Counted from the first letter of the stretch, positions 26,390 to 36,513 are shown. The stretch is DNA of 64,000 nucleotides from Gemmatimonadaceae bacterium (GCA_035633115.1 DASQFN010000047.1:62001-126000), one strand, 5' to 3'. Notes: generated from the sequence alone by a model not told the origin. Translations and numbers: made by a program.

Positions 26390-29236
26390 ATGCAAGCGGC
26401 GGAGATCAGACAGCGGTTCCTCGACTATTTCGCGCGTCACGGCCACTCGGTGCAGCCGAGCGGGCCGCTCGTCCCGAAGGACGACCCGACGCTGCTGTTC
26501 GCGAACGCGGGCATGGTTCAATACAAGAAGGTTTTCCTTGGCCAGGAGAACCCCGCATTCGGAAGACGCGCGGCGACTTCGCAGAAATGCGTTCGAGCTG
26601 GAGGCAAGCACAACGATCTCGAGCAGGTCGGCCATACCGCGCGGCATCACACGTTCTTCGAGATGCTCGGGAATTTTTCCTTCGGAGACTACTTCAAGCG
26701 CGACGCAATCAGGTTCGCGTGGGAGTTTCTGACCAAGGATCTGAAGCTCGATGCGCGGCATTTGCGGGTGTCCGTGTTTCACGAGGATGAAGAGGCGCGG
26801 GCACTATGGCGGGAGATCGCCGGACTGCCTGACTCGCGCATCTACGGGCTCGGCGCGCACGACAACTTCTGGCAGATGGCGGATACCGGTCCGTGCGGGC
26901 CTTGCTCGGAGATCTTCACGGATCTGGCTCATGTCACCGATGACTATCGTTTCCCAGCAGGAGCGACAGGAGAGTGGACAGAGCGCGATCGCACCGAATT
27001 CTCCAAGGACGCATTCGTCGAAGGCACTGAAGCCGGCCGATTCCTGGAATTCTGGAATCTCGTGTTCATGCAATTCGACAAGCAGCCCGACGGCACGCTG
27101 GTTCCGCTGCCTAAGCCTTCGGTGGATACCGGATTGGGGTTGGATCGCACCAGCGCAATCGTGCAGCGAGTAGACAACAACTACCACACGGACCTGTTCA
27201 GACCGCTTATCGAGAGTGTCGAGAATGCAACGGGGATCCCGTACCGCGGCAAGGACTCGGACGAGCCGTTTTGGCACCAATTCACCTCGGGGCCGCACCG
27301 TGCCGACTATTCGGCCGCGGTGCAAAAGGACAACCGGGTACTGGTCGATCCCGCGTCGTTCCGCGTTATCGCCGATCACGGGCGTGCCGTCGCATTCTTG
27401 CTTGCCGACGCAGTCTTCCCGTCAAACGAAGGACGCGGTTATGTGCTGCGGAGAATTCTGCGCCGCGGAGTTCGGCACGGATGGCTTCTCGGCCGCTCGA
27501 CGCCGATGCTTGCCCAGATCGTCGAGCGCGTGATCGAGCTGATGGGTGACGTCTATCCGGAGCTGCGACAGCGTCGGAAACACATCATCGATACGACGCT
27601 GGCAGAGGAGCAACGCTTTCTCGCAACGATCGACGGCGGGATGCGAAGGTTCGACGAGATCGCACCCCCTGAGACGACCCAGGGCTCGGACATTATTCGC
27701 GGAACAGTTTCGGGGGAGGATGCCTTCCGTCTTTATGACACCTTTGGTTTTCCGATCGACCTTACAGAGCTCATGGCGCGCGAGCGCGGCTACACCGTTG
27801 ACATTGCCGGTTTCGAGCAGGCACTTGCCGCGCAACGGACGCAGTCACAGGAGGAGCGCAGGTCTCGACAAATCGGCGTCTCGGCAGATGATCTCATGAG
27901 CGCGACGTGGCACGCGGACGGCGGAAGTGAGAGCTCTGCAGGCGGAGATGGTGAATCCAGGCGCGCCGGCGCAGCGAGAAATGCCGGAGCCGTTGCCTTC
28001 GTCGGATACGACCGTATCGAGACCGACACCACGGTAATCGATTACGCGAAGCTCGCCGATGGCCGCGTCGCGGTGATGCTGAAAGAAACTCCGTTCTACG
28101 CCGAATCCGGCGGACAGGTCTCCGACACTGGCACGATCACCGGAGAAGGCTGGAGGCTCGACGTGGAAGAGGTGCGGAAAGTCGATGGCCAGGCTGCTGT
28201 GGTTGGCGAAGCGGAGGGCGAGATCAAGCTTGGTCACGCCCATGCAGCGGTTCCTCGCGACAAGCGGCTCGACACTGAAAGGAACCATACTGCAACTCAT
28301 CTGCTGCACGCTGCGTTGAGGGATGTGCTCGGTGAGCACGTCCATCAGGCGGGCTCGCTCGTCGCGCCCGACAGGCTGCGATTCGATTTCACGCACCACG
28401 GTCCGATGTCCGAAGGGGAGATTGCGCGCGTTGAAGAGATCGTGAACCGTGAAGTGTTCAATGCGATTCCGCTGGACATCGCACAAAAGAGCTACAGTGA
28501 AGCTCTCTCGTCGGGCGCAATGGCGCTGTTTGGCGAGAAGTACGGCGATGTCGTTCGTGTAGTGCGCATTCCCGGCGTCTCGGCCGAGCTGTGTGGCGGA
28601 ACCCATGTCAGGAATACCTCGGAAATCGGGCTGTTCCGAGTCGTTGCGGAATCCGGCGTCGCGGCCGGCGTTCGCCGGATCGAGGCGATCACCGGGCCAA
28701 AGGCGTACGCCCGGCTGAATGAAACGGCCAGGGCTCTCGACGAGGTCGCCGACGTACTGCGCACGACGCCCGAAAACGTTGTCCGTCGCGTCCAGTCACT
28801 CGTCGAGGAGAAGCGCTCGCTCGAGAAGCGTGTGGACGAAGCGATGCGCAGCGGCAACGGTGGCGAGGTCGAGCGGCTCGTGGAAAGAGCGCAAGATGTA
28901 AAAGGAATAAGAGTCGTTGTGGAACGCGTAGCCGCTCCGGATACCAGGACATTTGGCGCTCTCGCCGATGCAATTCGCGACCGTCTCGGCAGCGGGGTCG
29001 CAGTACTCGCGGCGGAGATAAACGGAAAGCAGAGCCTTCTCTGCGTCGTGACGGATGATTTGCGCGAGCGAGGCATGAGAGCGGACAGCATTCTCAAGCA
29101 GATTGCTGAAGCCGCCGGAGGACGAGGGGGCGGGAAAGCTCACATGGCGCAAGGCGGTGTTCCGGATGAATCTGCTGTCGCGCACGCTCTCGCCGCCGTC
29201 ATGCCGACCGTGGAGAAACAACTCGCGTCTCTCTAA
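26390..29236 (+). CDS. alaS: Alanyl-tRNA synthetase
   Basis: 948 residues. The class II catalytic domain opens with EIRQRFLDYFARHGH and VPKDDPTLLFANAGM. The editing domain has HxxxH within NHTATHLLHA (His633 and His637) and the CGGTH cluster (Cys735), which bind zinc and remove mischarged Ser or Gly. A DHHA1 domain closes the protein (GRGGGKAHMAQGG). It is longer than the roughly 875-residue E. coli enzyme, partly because of a Gly/Ser/Ala-rich insertion near residues 505-535. Single ATG start, no frame problem. Confidence 0.97.
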   Translation: MQAAEIRQRFLDYFARHGHSVQPSGPLVPKDDPTLLFANAGMVQYKKVFLGQENPAFGRRAATSQKCVRAGGKHNDLEQVGHTARHHTFFEMLGNFSFGDYFKRDAIRFAWEFLTKDLKLDARHLRVSVFHEDEEARALWREIAGLPDSRIYGLGAHDNFWQMADTGPCGPCSEIFTDLAHVTDDYRFPAGATGEWTERDRTEFSKDAFVEGTEAGRFLEFWNLVFMQFDKQPDGTLVPLPKPSVDTGLGLDRTSAIVQRVDNNYHTDLFRPLIESVENATGIPYRGKDSDEPFWHQFTSGPHRADYSAAVQKDNRVLVDPASFRVIADHGRAVAFLLADAVFPSNEGRGYVLRRILRRGVRHGWLLGRSTPMLAQIVERVIELMGDVYPELRQRRKHIIDTTLAEEQRFLATIDGGMRRFDEIAPPETTQGSDIIRGTVSGEDAFRLYDTFGFPIDLTELMARERGYTVDIAGFEQALAAQRTQSQEERRSRQIGVSADDLMSATWHADGGSESSAGGDGESRRAGAARNAGAVAFVGYDRIETDTTVIDYAKLADGRVAVMLKETPFYAESGGQVSDTGTITGEGWRLDVEEVRKVDGQAAVVGEAEGEIKLGHAHAAVPRDKRLDTERNHTATHLLHAALRDVLGEHVHQAGSLVAPDRLRFDFTHHGPMSEGEIARVEEIVNREVFNAIPLDIAQKSYSEALSSGAMALFGEKYGDVVRVVRIPGVSAELCGGTHVRNTSEIGLFRVVAESGVAAGVRRIEAITGPKAYARLNETARALDEVADVLRTTPENVVRRVQSLVEEKRSLEKRVDEAMRSGNGGEVERLVERAQDVKGIRVVVERVAAPDTRTFGALADAIRDRLGSGVAVLAAEINGKQSLLCVVTDDLRERGMRADSILKQIAEAAGGRGGGKAHMAQGGVPDESAVAHALAAVMPTVEKQLASL

Positions 29237-29296
29237 TCGCTCGATCTGCGCCGCTGCATTGCAGCGCACTCGCCGAAGCGCGATTATTGAGCGACA

Positions 29297-29632
29297 ATGT
29301 TGAGAGATTGGCTCGCCTCGCGGACTCCATCACCGCCACCGCGCCTGGCAGCGAGAATCGCCGCGGCAGTACCGGCGTCCGCCGGCTCGGAAGCGAACGA
29401 TTATCCCCGAGCGCTCATTGCGGCCGCAGCGGCCATACTGCACGAGACTGTCGACCAGCCAGGCAATGAGCGGAATGGAACTGCCGCACTCGACTTGCTC
29501 GCCGCCGACGCTCTGATCACCTACGCCGTCGAGGCGGCCGCGGAGGATTGCGAAAGGCTCGCCGCGCTCACCGATGAAATGATCTTGCGGCTTGCGGCTG
29601 TCACGGGCGCTGATCGGGGCGAATCGACATGA
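29297..29632 (+). CDS. Small hypothetical protein, Ala-rich
   Basis: 111 residues, not recognised. It is Ala-rich and predicted helical by eye, with no cysteine-metal motif, signal or membrane segment. A plausible domain runs from PRALIAAAAAILHETV to ADALITYAVEAAAEDCERL. It lies 60 bases after alaS and ends 1 base before the asparaginase TTG start, which argues that it is translated. No function is proposed. Confidence 0.6.
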   Translation: MLRDWLASRTPSPPPRLAARIAAAVPASAGSEANDYPRALIAAAAAILHETVDQPGNERNGTAALDLLAADALITYAVEAAAEDCERLAALTDEMILRLAAVTGADRGEST

Positions 29633-29633
29633 C

Positions 29634-30635
29634 TTGGGTTGCCGACTGTACGGAGCCCGGCACCTGATAGTCATTCTCTTCACAGGCGGCACGATCGCAA
29701 TGCGAAACGACCCGGGCGGAAGCGGGGCAGTGCCGTCACTGACATCCGCAGAAATCCTGGAAGCAACGCGCGGCATCGAAGCCGTCACTGGTGTCGAGAC
29801 CGAGGAGTGGGGAGCTTTCCCGGGGCCACACATGACAGTCGAGCGCATGTGGACACTCCGCAACCGGATTGCGGAGCACCTCGTGCGACCCGAGGTCACA
29901 GGAGTTGTGGTGACTCATGGAACAGATACGCTCGAGGAATCCGCCTATCTGGTCGCCCGGTCTCTGTCGGCGGAGAAGCCGGTGGTATTTACGGGGGCGA
30001 TGCGCACGGTCAGCGACCTCGGGTGGGACGGTCCGGCAAATCTTCTCGAGGCAGTGCGAGTCGCGGCCAGCCCTGAGATGCGGGGCTACGGTGTGTTGGT
30101 CGTCATCAGCGGCCAGATCTTCGCGGCGCTGGACGCGACAAAAACAAACACCCATCTGCTCGACGCATTCGAGAGTCCCGGGCTCGGCCCAATCGGCGTG
30201 CTCGATGAAGGGGAGCTCATAATGCACCGGGAGCTGCCGCCGGCCCCGCCAATAATCGATCCTGCGACACTGGCAATGCCGGTTGACATCATATTCGTCG
30301 CGGCCGGCTGCGATGAGCGACTGCTCGATGCATCGCGAGGCGTGGCGCGCGCGGTCGTGATCGCCGCGATGGGCCGCGGCAATGTCCCGCCCGCCGTGGT
30401 GCCGGCAATCCAGCGGTGGATTGCAGACGACAAGCCGGTAGTGCTCACGTCTCGAACGCAGGGAGGCCGTGTGGGTCACACGTATGGTTACGCCGGCGGA
30501 GGCCGACGACTGGAAGAGATGGGTGTGATCTTTGGCGGGTCACGTCGCGCGCAGCAGGCTCGAATTGACCTGATGCTTGCACTCGGAGCGGGGATGCGCA
30601 TGACAGCGATACGCTCGATGTTCCGCGAAGGCTGA
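29634..30635 (+). CDS. Asparaginase
   Basis: About 333 residues. The two catalytic threonines are visible: Thr20-region FTGGTIAM and Thr97 in VVVTHGTDTLEESAY, with PVVFTGAMR downstream. It hydrolyses L-asparagine to aspartate and ammonia; whether it is the low-affinity cytoplasmic or the exported type is not settled, but no signal peptide precedes the first strand. The start is uncertain: no ATG or GTG is available near the first beta-strand, so I chose TTG at 29634, one base after the preceding stop; TTG 29592 is the upstream alternative. cca follows after 4 bases. Confidence 0.88.
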   Translation: MGCRLYGARHLIVILFTGGTIAMRNDPGGSGAVPSLTSAEILEATRGIEAVTGVETEEWGAFPGPHMTVERMWTLRNRIAEHLVRPEVTGVVVTHGTDTLEESAYLVARSLSAEKPVVFTGAMRTVSDLGWDGPANLLEAVRVAASPEMRGYGVLVVISGQIFAALDATKTNTHLLDAFESPGLGPIGVLDEGELIMHRELPPAPPIIDPATLAMPVDIIFVAAGCDERLLDASRGVARAVVIAAMGRGNVPPAVVPAIQRWIADDKPVVLTSRTQGGRVGHTYGYAGGGRRLEEMGVIFGGSRRAQQARIDLMLALGAGMRMTAIRSMFREG

Positions 30636-30639
30636 CCCG

Positions 30640-32010
30640 ATGACACCGCCGGAGCGCGGAGACGCACGGCCCCATCCGGTCACGCCCGACGTACATCCAC
30701 CGCGCGAAGTATTGCAGATCGCGCGCAAGCTTGAGAAGGCGGGTTTCGAGACATGGTGCGTAGGCGGCGCGGTGCGCGATGCGCTGCTCGGCCATCGACA
30801 TCTCGACTGGGATCTCGCCACTGTGGCGAAGCCCGAGGAGATCCGGAGAATTTTCGCGCGTACCGTTCCGGTGGGAATCGAGTTTGGAACAGTCGGTGTG
30901 CTCGACAACAAGGGCGTGATGCACGAGGTGACGACTTATCGCCGGGACGTTCAGACTGACGGCAGGCACGCTGTGGTCGAATTCGGTGCGACGCTCGACG
31001 AAGACCTTGCGAGGCGGGACTACACCATCAACGCCATAGCGTTTTCGCCAACGCAGCGAAGCTGGCACGATCCATTTGACGGGCGGGTCGATCTCGAGCA
31101 GGGAGTCGTCCGGGCGGTGGGGGAGCCATCTGAAAGGATGCGCGAAGATCGGCTCAGGGCGCTGCGCGGGATGAGATTTGCCGCGCGCTTCGATTTCGAG
31201 ATCGAGGCCGATACCTGGCGGTCCATCGTCGCGAGCGCGCCAGACCTTGCCCGCCTTTCGGCTGAGCGCGTCAAGCAGGAGATCGAGAAGACAATGGAGC
31301 AGGTGCGTCTGCCGAGCCGCGCCTTCCGGATGTGGCGAGACAGCGGTGCGCTCGGCGTTCTCATTCCTGCCTTGGCCGAGATAACCGATCTTCACCTCGC
31401 AGCCCTCGACCATCTGAGGATCCCGGGAATGGTGACGCGGCCTCAGAGAAAAGTGATGCGTCTCACCGGTCTTTTTGCGGGGGCGAAGCCTCGTGAGGTT
31501 GCGGCGACGTTGAAGTCACTCAGATTCTCGAATGCCGAAACGCGGTGGATCTCGGGCGTTCTGGATGCGTGGCATCAGCTTTCGGACGAGATGGGACAGG
31601 CGCTGATGGCTGATGTCGCTCCGGCTGATCGAGCGCTTCGCCGGTGGGCAGCAATTGCCGGTCGCACGCGTCTTGCCTCAGTCCTTCGTCTGGCCGACGC
31701 ACTTTGGTGGGCTGAGTGCGCTGCGGGCGTGCCGGCACCATCCAGGGAACGTGTGTCCTCCGTGTATCGGCGGGCAATACGTATCGCGTACCGGGATCCA
31801 ATAGATGTCGGCGATCTCGCGATTGGAGGGAGTGACCTGGAGAGAATTGGCATAACCGGGCCGGCGGTAGGGCGCGCGTTACGCGGCCTGCTCGAAAGGG
31901 TTATTAATGACCCGAATGTGAACACTCACGATCGCCTGCTGGCTATTGCCAGCGGCGAAGAATTCGCAGCGGGCGGTCCGTCGCAGCAACAACGCGGGCC
32001 CGGCGGGTAA
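30640..32010 (+). CDS. cca: CCA tRNA nucleotidyltransferase / poly(A) polymerase family
   Basis: 456 residues. The class II nucleotidyltransferase signature is complete: GGAVRD (42-47), LLG, then DWD (56-58) for the metal-binding aspartates. RRDYTINAIAF, the ERMREDRLRALRGMRFAARF segment and the long helical C-terminal tRNA-binding part follow. It adds or repairs the CCA end of tRNAs. A-adding or poly(A) polymerase activity cannot be separated by eye. No HD phosphohydrolase motif is evident. Confidence 0.9.
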   Translation: MTPPERGDARPHPVTPDVHPPREVLQIARKLEKAGFETWCVGGAVRDALLGHRHLDWDLATVAKPEEIRRIFARTVPVGIEFGTVGVLDNKGVMHEVTTYRRDVQTDGRHAVVEFGATLDEDLARRDYTINAIAFSPTQRSWHDPFDGRVDLEQGVVRAVGEPSERMREDRLRALRGMRFAARFDFEIEADTWRSIVASAPDLARLSAERVKQEIEKTMEQVRLPSRAFRMWRDSGALGVLIPALAEITDLHLAALDHLRIPGMVTRPQRKVMRLTGLFAGAKPREVAATLKSLRFSNAETRWISGVLDAWHQLSDEMGQALMADVAPADRALRRWAAIAGRTRLASVLRLADALWWAECAAGVPAPSRERVSSVYRRAIRIAYRDPIDVGDLAIGGSDLERIGITGPAVGRALRGLLERVINDPNVNTHDRLLAIASGEEFAAGGPSQQQRGPGG

Positions 32011-32015
32011 TCCAC

Positions 32016-32543
32016 ATGCTCTTTCGCGGCAGAAACCCGGACGTGACTGTCTGGAAGCGCTTCCGGTCGGGAACAGACGGATTCACTTTCGTCAAGAACG
32101 GCGAGATCTACGAGGCGTACATTGCCGCGAACGCGGAGCGCGTGGTCGATCTCTTCTATACGTTGAGCGAACAGCTCGCGCCGGCCATCGATGTCGTACT
32201 CGAAGATCTGCGATCGGAGACAACGTGGCGCGGAGAATCAGTCGCGCTTCCTGACGTGCGCGATGCCATTGCGCGACTAAAGGTGCCGCTGGCGACCTAC
32301 GGCGGTGTGGAGATCTCCCTCTATACACCCGACGATCAGCTGACCCTGACCGCGCAGCTCGAGCTGTACATCTTCTCGCGGTCGGATCGATGGATTTATC
32401 TGCTGCAGGGTAAGGGATTGGAAGAGAGAGCATCGCTCGCCGATCGTTCGTGGCGCTCGCAATCTTGGGATCGCGCACTGGCGCCTTCACTCACCGCTGC
32501 CATCAGTGCCGCCGCGGATCGGCTCGCATTGACGCCGGCGTGA
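32016..32543 (+). CDS. Hypothetical soluble protein
   Basis: 175 residues, not recognised. The first half has regular beta/alpha character (VTVWKRFRSGTDGFTFVKNGE, FYTLSEQLAPAIDVVLED). A middle motif is VPLATYGGVEISLYTPDDQLTLTAQLELYIFS, and the tail is helical. No signal peptide or membrane segment. It follows cca by 5 bases, and its TGA overlaps the GTG of the ZIP gene, so it is almost certainly translated in this operon. Confidence 0.65.
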   Translation: MLFRGRNPDVTVWKRFRSGTDGFTFVKNGEIYEAYIAANAERVVDLFYTLSEQLAPAIDVVLEDLRSETTWRGESVALPDVRDAIARLKVPLATYGGVEISLYTPDDQLTLTAQLELYIFSRSDRWIYLLQGKGLEERASLADRSWRSQSWDRALAPSLTAAISAAADRLALTPA

Positions 32544-33253
32544 TACGCCCCGCGATCGCGTACACGCTGATCGCGGCCGCCGCAAACGTAGTGGGTGCGG
32601 CAGCTGTCACGTCCCGATCGCAGTGGAGCATGTCCGCGCTCGACAAGCTCGTCGCGCTGTCGGCGGGCTTCATGATATCAGTGGCGCTGCTCGACCTGAT
32701 TCCGGAAGCGATTGCAGTGCACGGTGCGAGTGCCGGCCTGATCGTGCTCACAGGATACGTCCTCGTGCATCTCACTCAGCACACTCTCACCCCGCATTTC
32801 CATTTCGGAGAAGAAGTGCACCAGGTCACGCGTGCCGTGAGCATGTCCGCGTTGATCGGTCTGCTGCTGCACACATTCGTGGACGGTGTTGCGATTGCGA
32901 GCGGATTCGAGGTCAGCGCATCGCTGGGACTGCTGGTCTTCCTCGCGATCGTGCTGCACAAGCTGCCGGAAGGCCTCGCCATCTCGAGCCTGTTTCTCGC
33001 CGCGGGTGCATCACGCGGGCACGCTCTCCTTGCCGGAGCCGCGCTCGGCGCTGCAACGCTGCTTGGCGGTCTTGCTACCGAATACTTCGCGCCACTGCGG
33101 GCTTATGGACTTCCACTCGCTGCGGGCGTATCGCTGTATGTCGGCGCGTCGAACCTCGTGCCCGAATTTCAGGGCAAGAAAGGATGGGGACTGCCCGTGA
33201 GCTTCTTCGCCGGGTGCGGATTGTACCTGTTGGCGCGGAAACTGATGGGATGA
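32540..33253 (+). CDS. ZIP-family metal transporter
   Basis: About 237 residues with seven to eight hydrophobic segments. The ZIP motifs are visible: HTFVDGVAIASGF in one helix (His, Asp) and VLHKLPEGLAISSLF in the next (His, Glu-Gly), together lining the metal site. A His-containing loop (HTLTPHFHFGEEVHQ) precedes them. ZIP proteins bring zinc or other divalent metals into the cytoplasm. I placed the start at GTG 32540, which overlaps the previous stop (GTGA) and begins just before the first helix; the longer frame upstream is spurious. Confidence 0.88.
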   Translation: MIRPAIAYTLIAAAANVVGAAAVTSRSQWSMSALDKLVALSAGFMISVALLDLIPEAIAVHGASAGLIVLTGYVLVHLTQHTLTPHFHFGEEVHQVTRAVSMSALIGLLLHTFVDGVAIASGFEVSASLGLLVFLAIVLHKLPEGLAISSLFLAAGASRGHALLAGAALGAATLLGGLATEYFAPLRAYGLPLAAGVSLYVGASNLVPEFQGKKGWGLPVSFFAGCGLYLLARKLMG

Positions 33254-33262
33254 TTTTCTTTG

Positions 33263-34678
33263 ATGCCTAAGAAATTTCGCAGCGCCGCGATGGGGGCCAC
33301 CAAGCGCAGATCGTCCGGTGAGGAATCCCTTTTCACTCCACCGGCATCTGCCCAGCCGCTTGCCGCGCGCATCCGGCCGAAGACGCTCGACGAGCTCGTC
33401 GGCCAGCATCACCTGCTGGACCCCGGGAAGCCGCTTCGTGAAGCCATTGAGCGCGGAGCAATTACGTCGATGGTCTTCTGGGGCCCACCCGGTTCGGGAA
33501 AGACCACGATCGGACGACTCATAGCGCGCTACACAGAGCGCGAGTTCGTGCCGTTCTCCGCCGTGACCGAAGGTGTCGGGCGTGTTCGTGAGATAATCGC
33601 CGCCGCTGAGGAACGGCTCGAGCTGGGTCGCCAGACAATACTCTTCGTCGACGAGATTCATCGCTTCAACAAGGCCCAGCAGGACGCGTTCTTACCTCAC
33701 GTGGAGAGCGGCACCGTCACGCTGATCGGCGCCACCACAGAGAATCCCTCGTTCGAGATGAACGGAGCGCTGCTTTCACGCATGCGTGTGTTCGTCCTGG
33801 AGCCGATATCAGCCGAGGACATTCTCGTGCTGATGCGTCGAGCGCTGTCGGACTCCGAGCGCGGACTCGGCAATCTCAACCTCGAGGTCGATGAAGACGC
33901 GATGCAGCTCGTCGCCCATGAGGCCGACGGTGACGCGAGGCGTGCGCTCAGCGTGCTCGAAGCTGCAGCGCTGCTCGCCGGAGATGAGCGACACATTACC
34001 GCCGACGCTGCGCGCGACGCGATGCAGAAGCGTTTCGCGCTGCACGACAAGGCCGGGGAAACACACTTCAACATGCTCTCGGCGCTCCACAAGTCGCTGC
34101 GCGGCAGTGATCCCAACGGAGCACTTTACTGGATGGCGCGAATGATCGAAGGCGGTGAGGACCCCATGACGATCTTTCGCCGCGCGATCGCGATGTCCGC
34201 GGAAGACATCGGGCTCGCGGATCCGAACGCCCTTCAGATCGCTGTTGCCGCCCGCGATGCGTACCACATGCTCGGTCCCCCTGAGGGCTACCTCCCTCTG
34301 GCCGAGATGATCATCTACCTCGCAACAGCCCCAAAATCGAACTCAGGCCTCCGCGCGCTTAATGCGGCATTTGACGCTGCCCGTGACACGCCGGGAGCTC
34401 CTGTTCCATTCCACATTCGCAACGCTCCAACGGGGCTTATGAAGGAACTGGGCTATGGGGAGGGGTACCAGTATGCGCACGGTGTCCCCGAGGCATACAT
34501 CCCGCAGGAGTACTTGCCGGAGGCTCTTCGGGGATCTGTCTTCTACGAGCCGGGACCATTTGGCTTCGAGAAGGACATCGCGAAACGGCTAGCCTGGTGG
34601 AGCGAGCTGAAAAGCCGGGTTGCCGACGAAATCAACGATCAAGGCCCGCCCGATGGCAAGGCGAGCAGGGAGGGATAA
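33263..34678 (+). CDS. rarA: Replication-associated recombination protein A (RarA/MgsA)
   Basis: 471 residues of an AAA+ ATPase. Walker A GPPGSGKTT (74-82), FVDEIHRFNKAQQDAFLPHVE as Walker B and sensor region, GATTENPSFEMNGALLSR, and the C-terminal domain with HKSLRGSDPNGALYWMARM and NALQIAVAARDAYHMLGPPEG. It acts at stalled replication forks. The ATG at 33263 is directly preceded by an in-frame TTG, which I ignored. The stop abuts the ATG of the next gene. Confidence 0.94.
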   Translation: MPKKFRSAAMGATKRRSSGEESLFTPPASAQPLAARIRPKTLDELVGQHHLLDPGKPLREAIERGAITSMVFWGPPGSGKTTIGRLIARYTEREFVPFSAVTEGVGRVREIIAAAEERLELGRQTILFVDEIHRFNKAQQDAFLPHVESGTVTLIGATTENPSFEMNGALLSRMRVFVLEPISAEDILVLMRRALSDSERGLGNLNLEVDEDAMQLVAHEADGDARRALSVLEAAALLAGDERHITADAARDAMQKRFALHDKAGETHFNMLSALHKSLRGSDPNGALYWMARMIEGGEDPMTIFRRAIAMSAEDIGLADPNALQIAVAARDAYHMLGPPEGYLPLAEMIIYLATAPKSNSGLRALNAAFDAARDTPGAPVPFHIRNAPTGLMKELGYGEGYQYAHGVPEAYIPQEYLPEALRGSVFYEPGPFGFEKDIAKRLAWWSELKSRVADEINDQGPPDGKASREG

Positions 34679-35155
34679 ATGCGAAGGAGAATTTTTGTAG
34701 CTGCGATAGCGGTGGCGCTGGGAGGTTGCGCGTCGATCGGGCTGGGAAGCTTCAAGCAGCCGCTCGTACAGTTCAGTGACGTCAAGATCCGCGGTCTCGG
34801 ACTTACCGGGGGGGCGCTCGATATAGTGCTGAGCGTTTATAACCCGAACCAGTTCGACCTCAATGCGACGCGGCTGACCTACAAGCTGATGGTCGAGGAC
34901 AAGGAGCTCGGAAGCGGCGTGCTCGATCGCGCATTCAGGGTGGATGATCGGGATTCGACGTTCGTCACCATCCCGATGGACTTCACTTATGCCGGTCTGG
35001 GCGCAGCCGGCCGACAGCTTTTGTCGAGCGGTGCAGTCAATTATCGCGTGGTTGGCGACATCGGTCTCGAGACGCCGCTTGGACGATTCACCGCACCGTA
35101 CGACCAAAGCGGCCGATTCTCGAGCTTCAGCGGCACCAGCCAGCAGAGAAGGTAA
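34679..35155 (+). CDS. LEA type 2-like lipoprotein
   Basis: 158 residues. A short signal with lipobox LGGC (Cys at about 17) predicts a lipoprotein. The rest fits a LEA-2/WHy beta-sandwich: IVLSVYNPNQFDLNATRLTYKLMVEDKELGSGVL. The role is unknown; related bacterial proteins are linked to stress. It starts on the base after the rarA stop and is 16 bases before the chosen hflX start. Confidence 0.75.
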   Translation: MRRRIFVAAIAVALGGCASIGLGSFKQPLVQFSDVKIRGLGLTGGALDIVLSVYNPNQFDLNATRLTYKLMVEDKELGSGVLDRAFRVDDRDSTFVTIPMDFTYAGLGAAGRQLLSSGAVNYRVVGDIGLETPLGRFTAPYDQSGRFSSFSGTSQQRR

Positions 35156-35171
35156 GAACATCGCGCGAGAA

Positions 35172-36506
35172 TTGATCGAGCTTCAACCCCCGGTCGAGAG
35201 AGCAATCCTCGTCGGGGCACAGATCAAAGGGCCGCATGGGCGCCCTAACGGAAACGGATCCGCCGGGCCGGCGGCCCTTACGCGCTCGCAGGTCATGGAC
35301 GAGCATCTCGACGAGCTGCAGCAGCTCGCCGACACGGCCGGCGCTGTCGTGGTCGGCCGCTTGACGCAGCAGCTCGATCGGCCGAATCCGGCGACGTATC
35401 TCGGCAAGGGAAAGATCGAGGAGCTCGGCCGCGTCATCAGCGACACGAGCGCAACAGTCATCATATTCGACGACGAGCTCACCCCGGCGCAGGGGAAGAA
35501 CATCGAGGACGCGACAGGTCAGCGGGTGATCGATCGCGCAGAGCTGATCCTCGATATCTTCGCAACGCGCGCACGCTCCAGTGAGGCGCGCATGCAGGTT
35601 GAGCTGGCTCAGCTCCAGTACATGCTCCCCCGGTTGACGAGAATGTGGACGCACCTCGAGAAGTTTCGAGGCGGAATAGGCGTCAGGGGCCCGGGCGAAA
35701 CACAGCTCGAGACGGACAGGCGGCTCATCAGCAGCCGGATCAGGGTTCTTCGCCAGCGCCTGGGGGATGTTCAGAAATCACGCGAAGTGCAGCGAACCTC
35801 GCGGCGCGGGGAATTTCGTGCCAGCCTCGCGGGCTACACGAATGCGGGAAAGTCGTCCGTGCTCCGCGGTCTCTCGGGAACCGATTCAGTGTTTGTCGAG
35901 GACCGGCTCTTCGCGACCCTCGATGCTCTCACGCGCGAGGTGCGGCTCGACGACGCGAACTCGATACTTCTGACCGACACCGTCGGATTCATTCGCAAGC
36001 TGCCGCACCACCTCGTGGCGTCGTTCCGCGCGACCCTGGAGGAGGTGGCTGAAGCGGATTTGCTCCTGCATGTGATCGACCTGTCTCATCCGGCGTGGAG
36101 CGAGCAGCGAGCGGTTGTGGAGAGCGTCCTCGTCGACATCGGCGCCGGCGGAAAACCCGTTCTGAACGTCTTCAACAAGATCGACAGGATTCCGGAGGAA
36201 GACCTCCTCGCGCTGCAAACGGGAATCCGCGATCAGATTCCTGAATCTGTATTTGTTTCTGCAACGGCCGCCGGCGGCCTGGAGCCTCTCCGGCGTGCTC
36301 TCCTGTCGGCGCGACGAACTCGTCTCCCCATCACCGAGATTCGCGTCCCCGTGACAGCGGGGAAGCTCCTCGCCGAAATCCATCGAGATACCGAGGTGCT
36401 GGATCAGGTCCATGACGGCGACGAGCTGATACTGCATGCGCGGATGGACGCATCGGTTGCTGGTCGCCTCAGAAAAGCAGGCGCGGCGGTCCGAAATTCC
36501 CGCTGA
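35172..36506 (+). CDS. hflX: GTPase HflX
   Basis: About 444 residues. N-terminal HflX domain (YLGKGKIEELGRVI, IIFDDELTPAQGKNIE, RAELILDIFATRA), then the conserved GIGVRGPGETQLETDRR, and the G domain with G1 GYTNAGKSS (about 221-229), DTVGFIRKLPHHLVASF and NKID. HflX rescues and splits stalled 70S ribosomes, particularly under stress. The frame is open upstream within the lipoprotein gene; TTG 35172 gives the usual length. No ATG or GTG lies in the right place, so the exact start is uncertain. Confidence 0.92.
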   Translation: MIELQPPVERAILVGAQIKGPHGRPNGNGSAGPAALTRSQVMDEHLDELQQLADTAGAVVVGRLTQQLDRPNPATYLGKGKIEELGRVISDTSATVIIFDDELTPAQGKNIEDATGQRVIDRAELILDIFATRARSSEARMQVELAQLQYMLPRLTRMWTHLEKFRGGIGVRGPGETQLETDRRLISSRIRVLRQRLGDVQKSREVQRTSRRGEFRASLAGYTNAGKSSVLRGLSGTDSVFVEDRLFATLDALTREVRLDDANSILLTDTVGFIRKLPHHLVASFRATLEEVAEADLLLHVIDLSHPAWSEQRAVVESVLVDIGAGGKPVLNVFNKIDRIPEEDLLALQTGIRDQIPESVFVSATAAGGLEPLRRALLSARRTRLPITEIRVPVTAGKLLAEIHRDTEVLDQVHDGDELILHARMDASVAGRLRKAGAAVRNSR

Positions 36507-36513
36507 AGTTGAT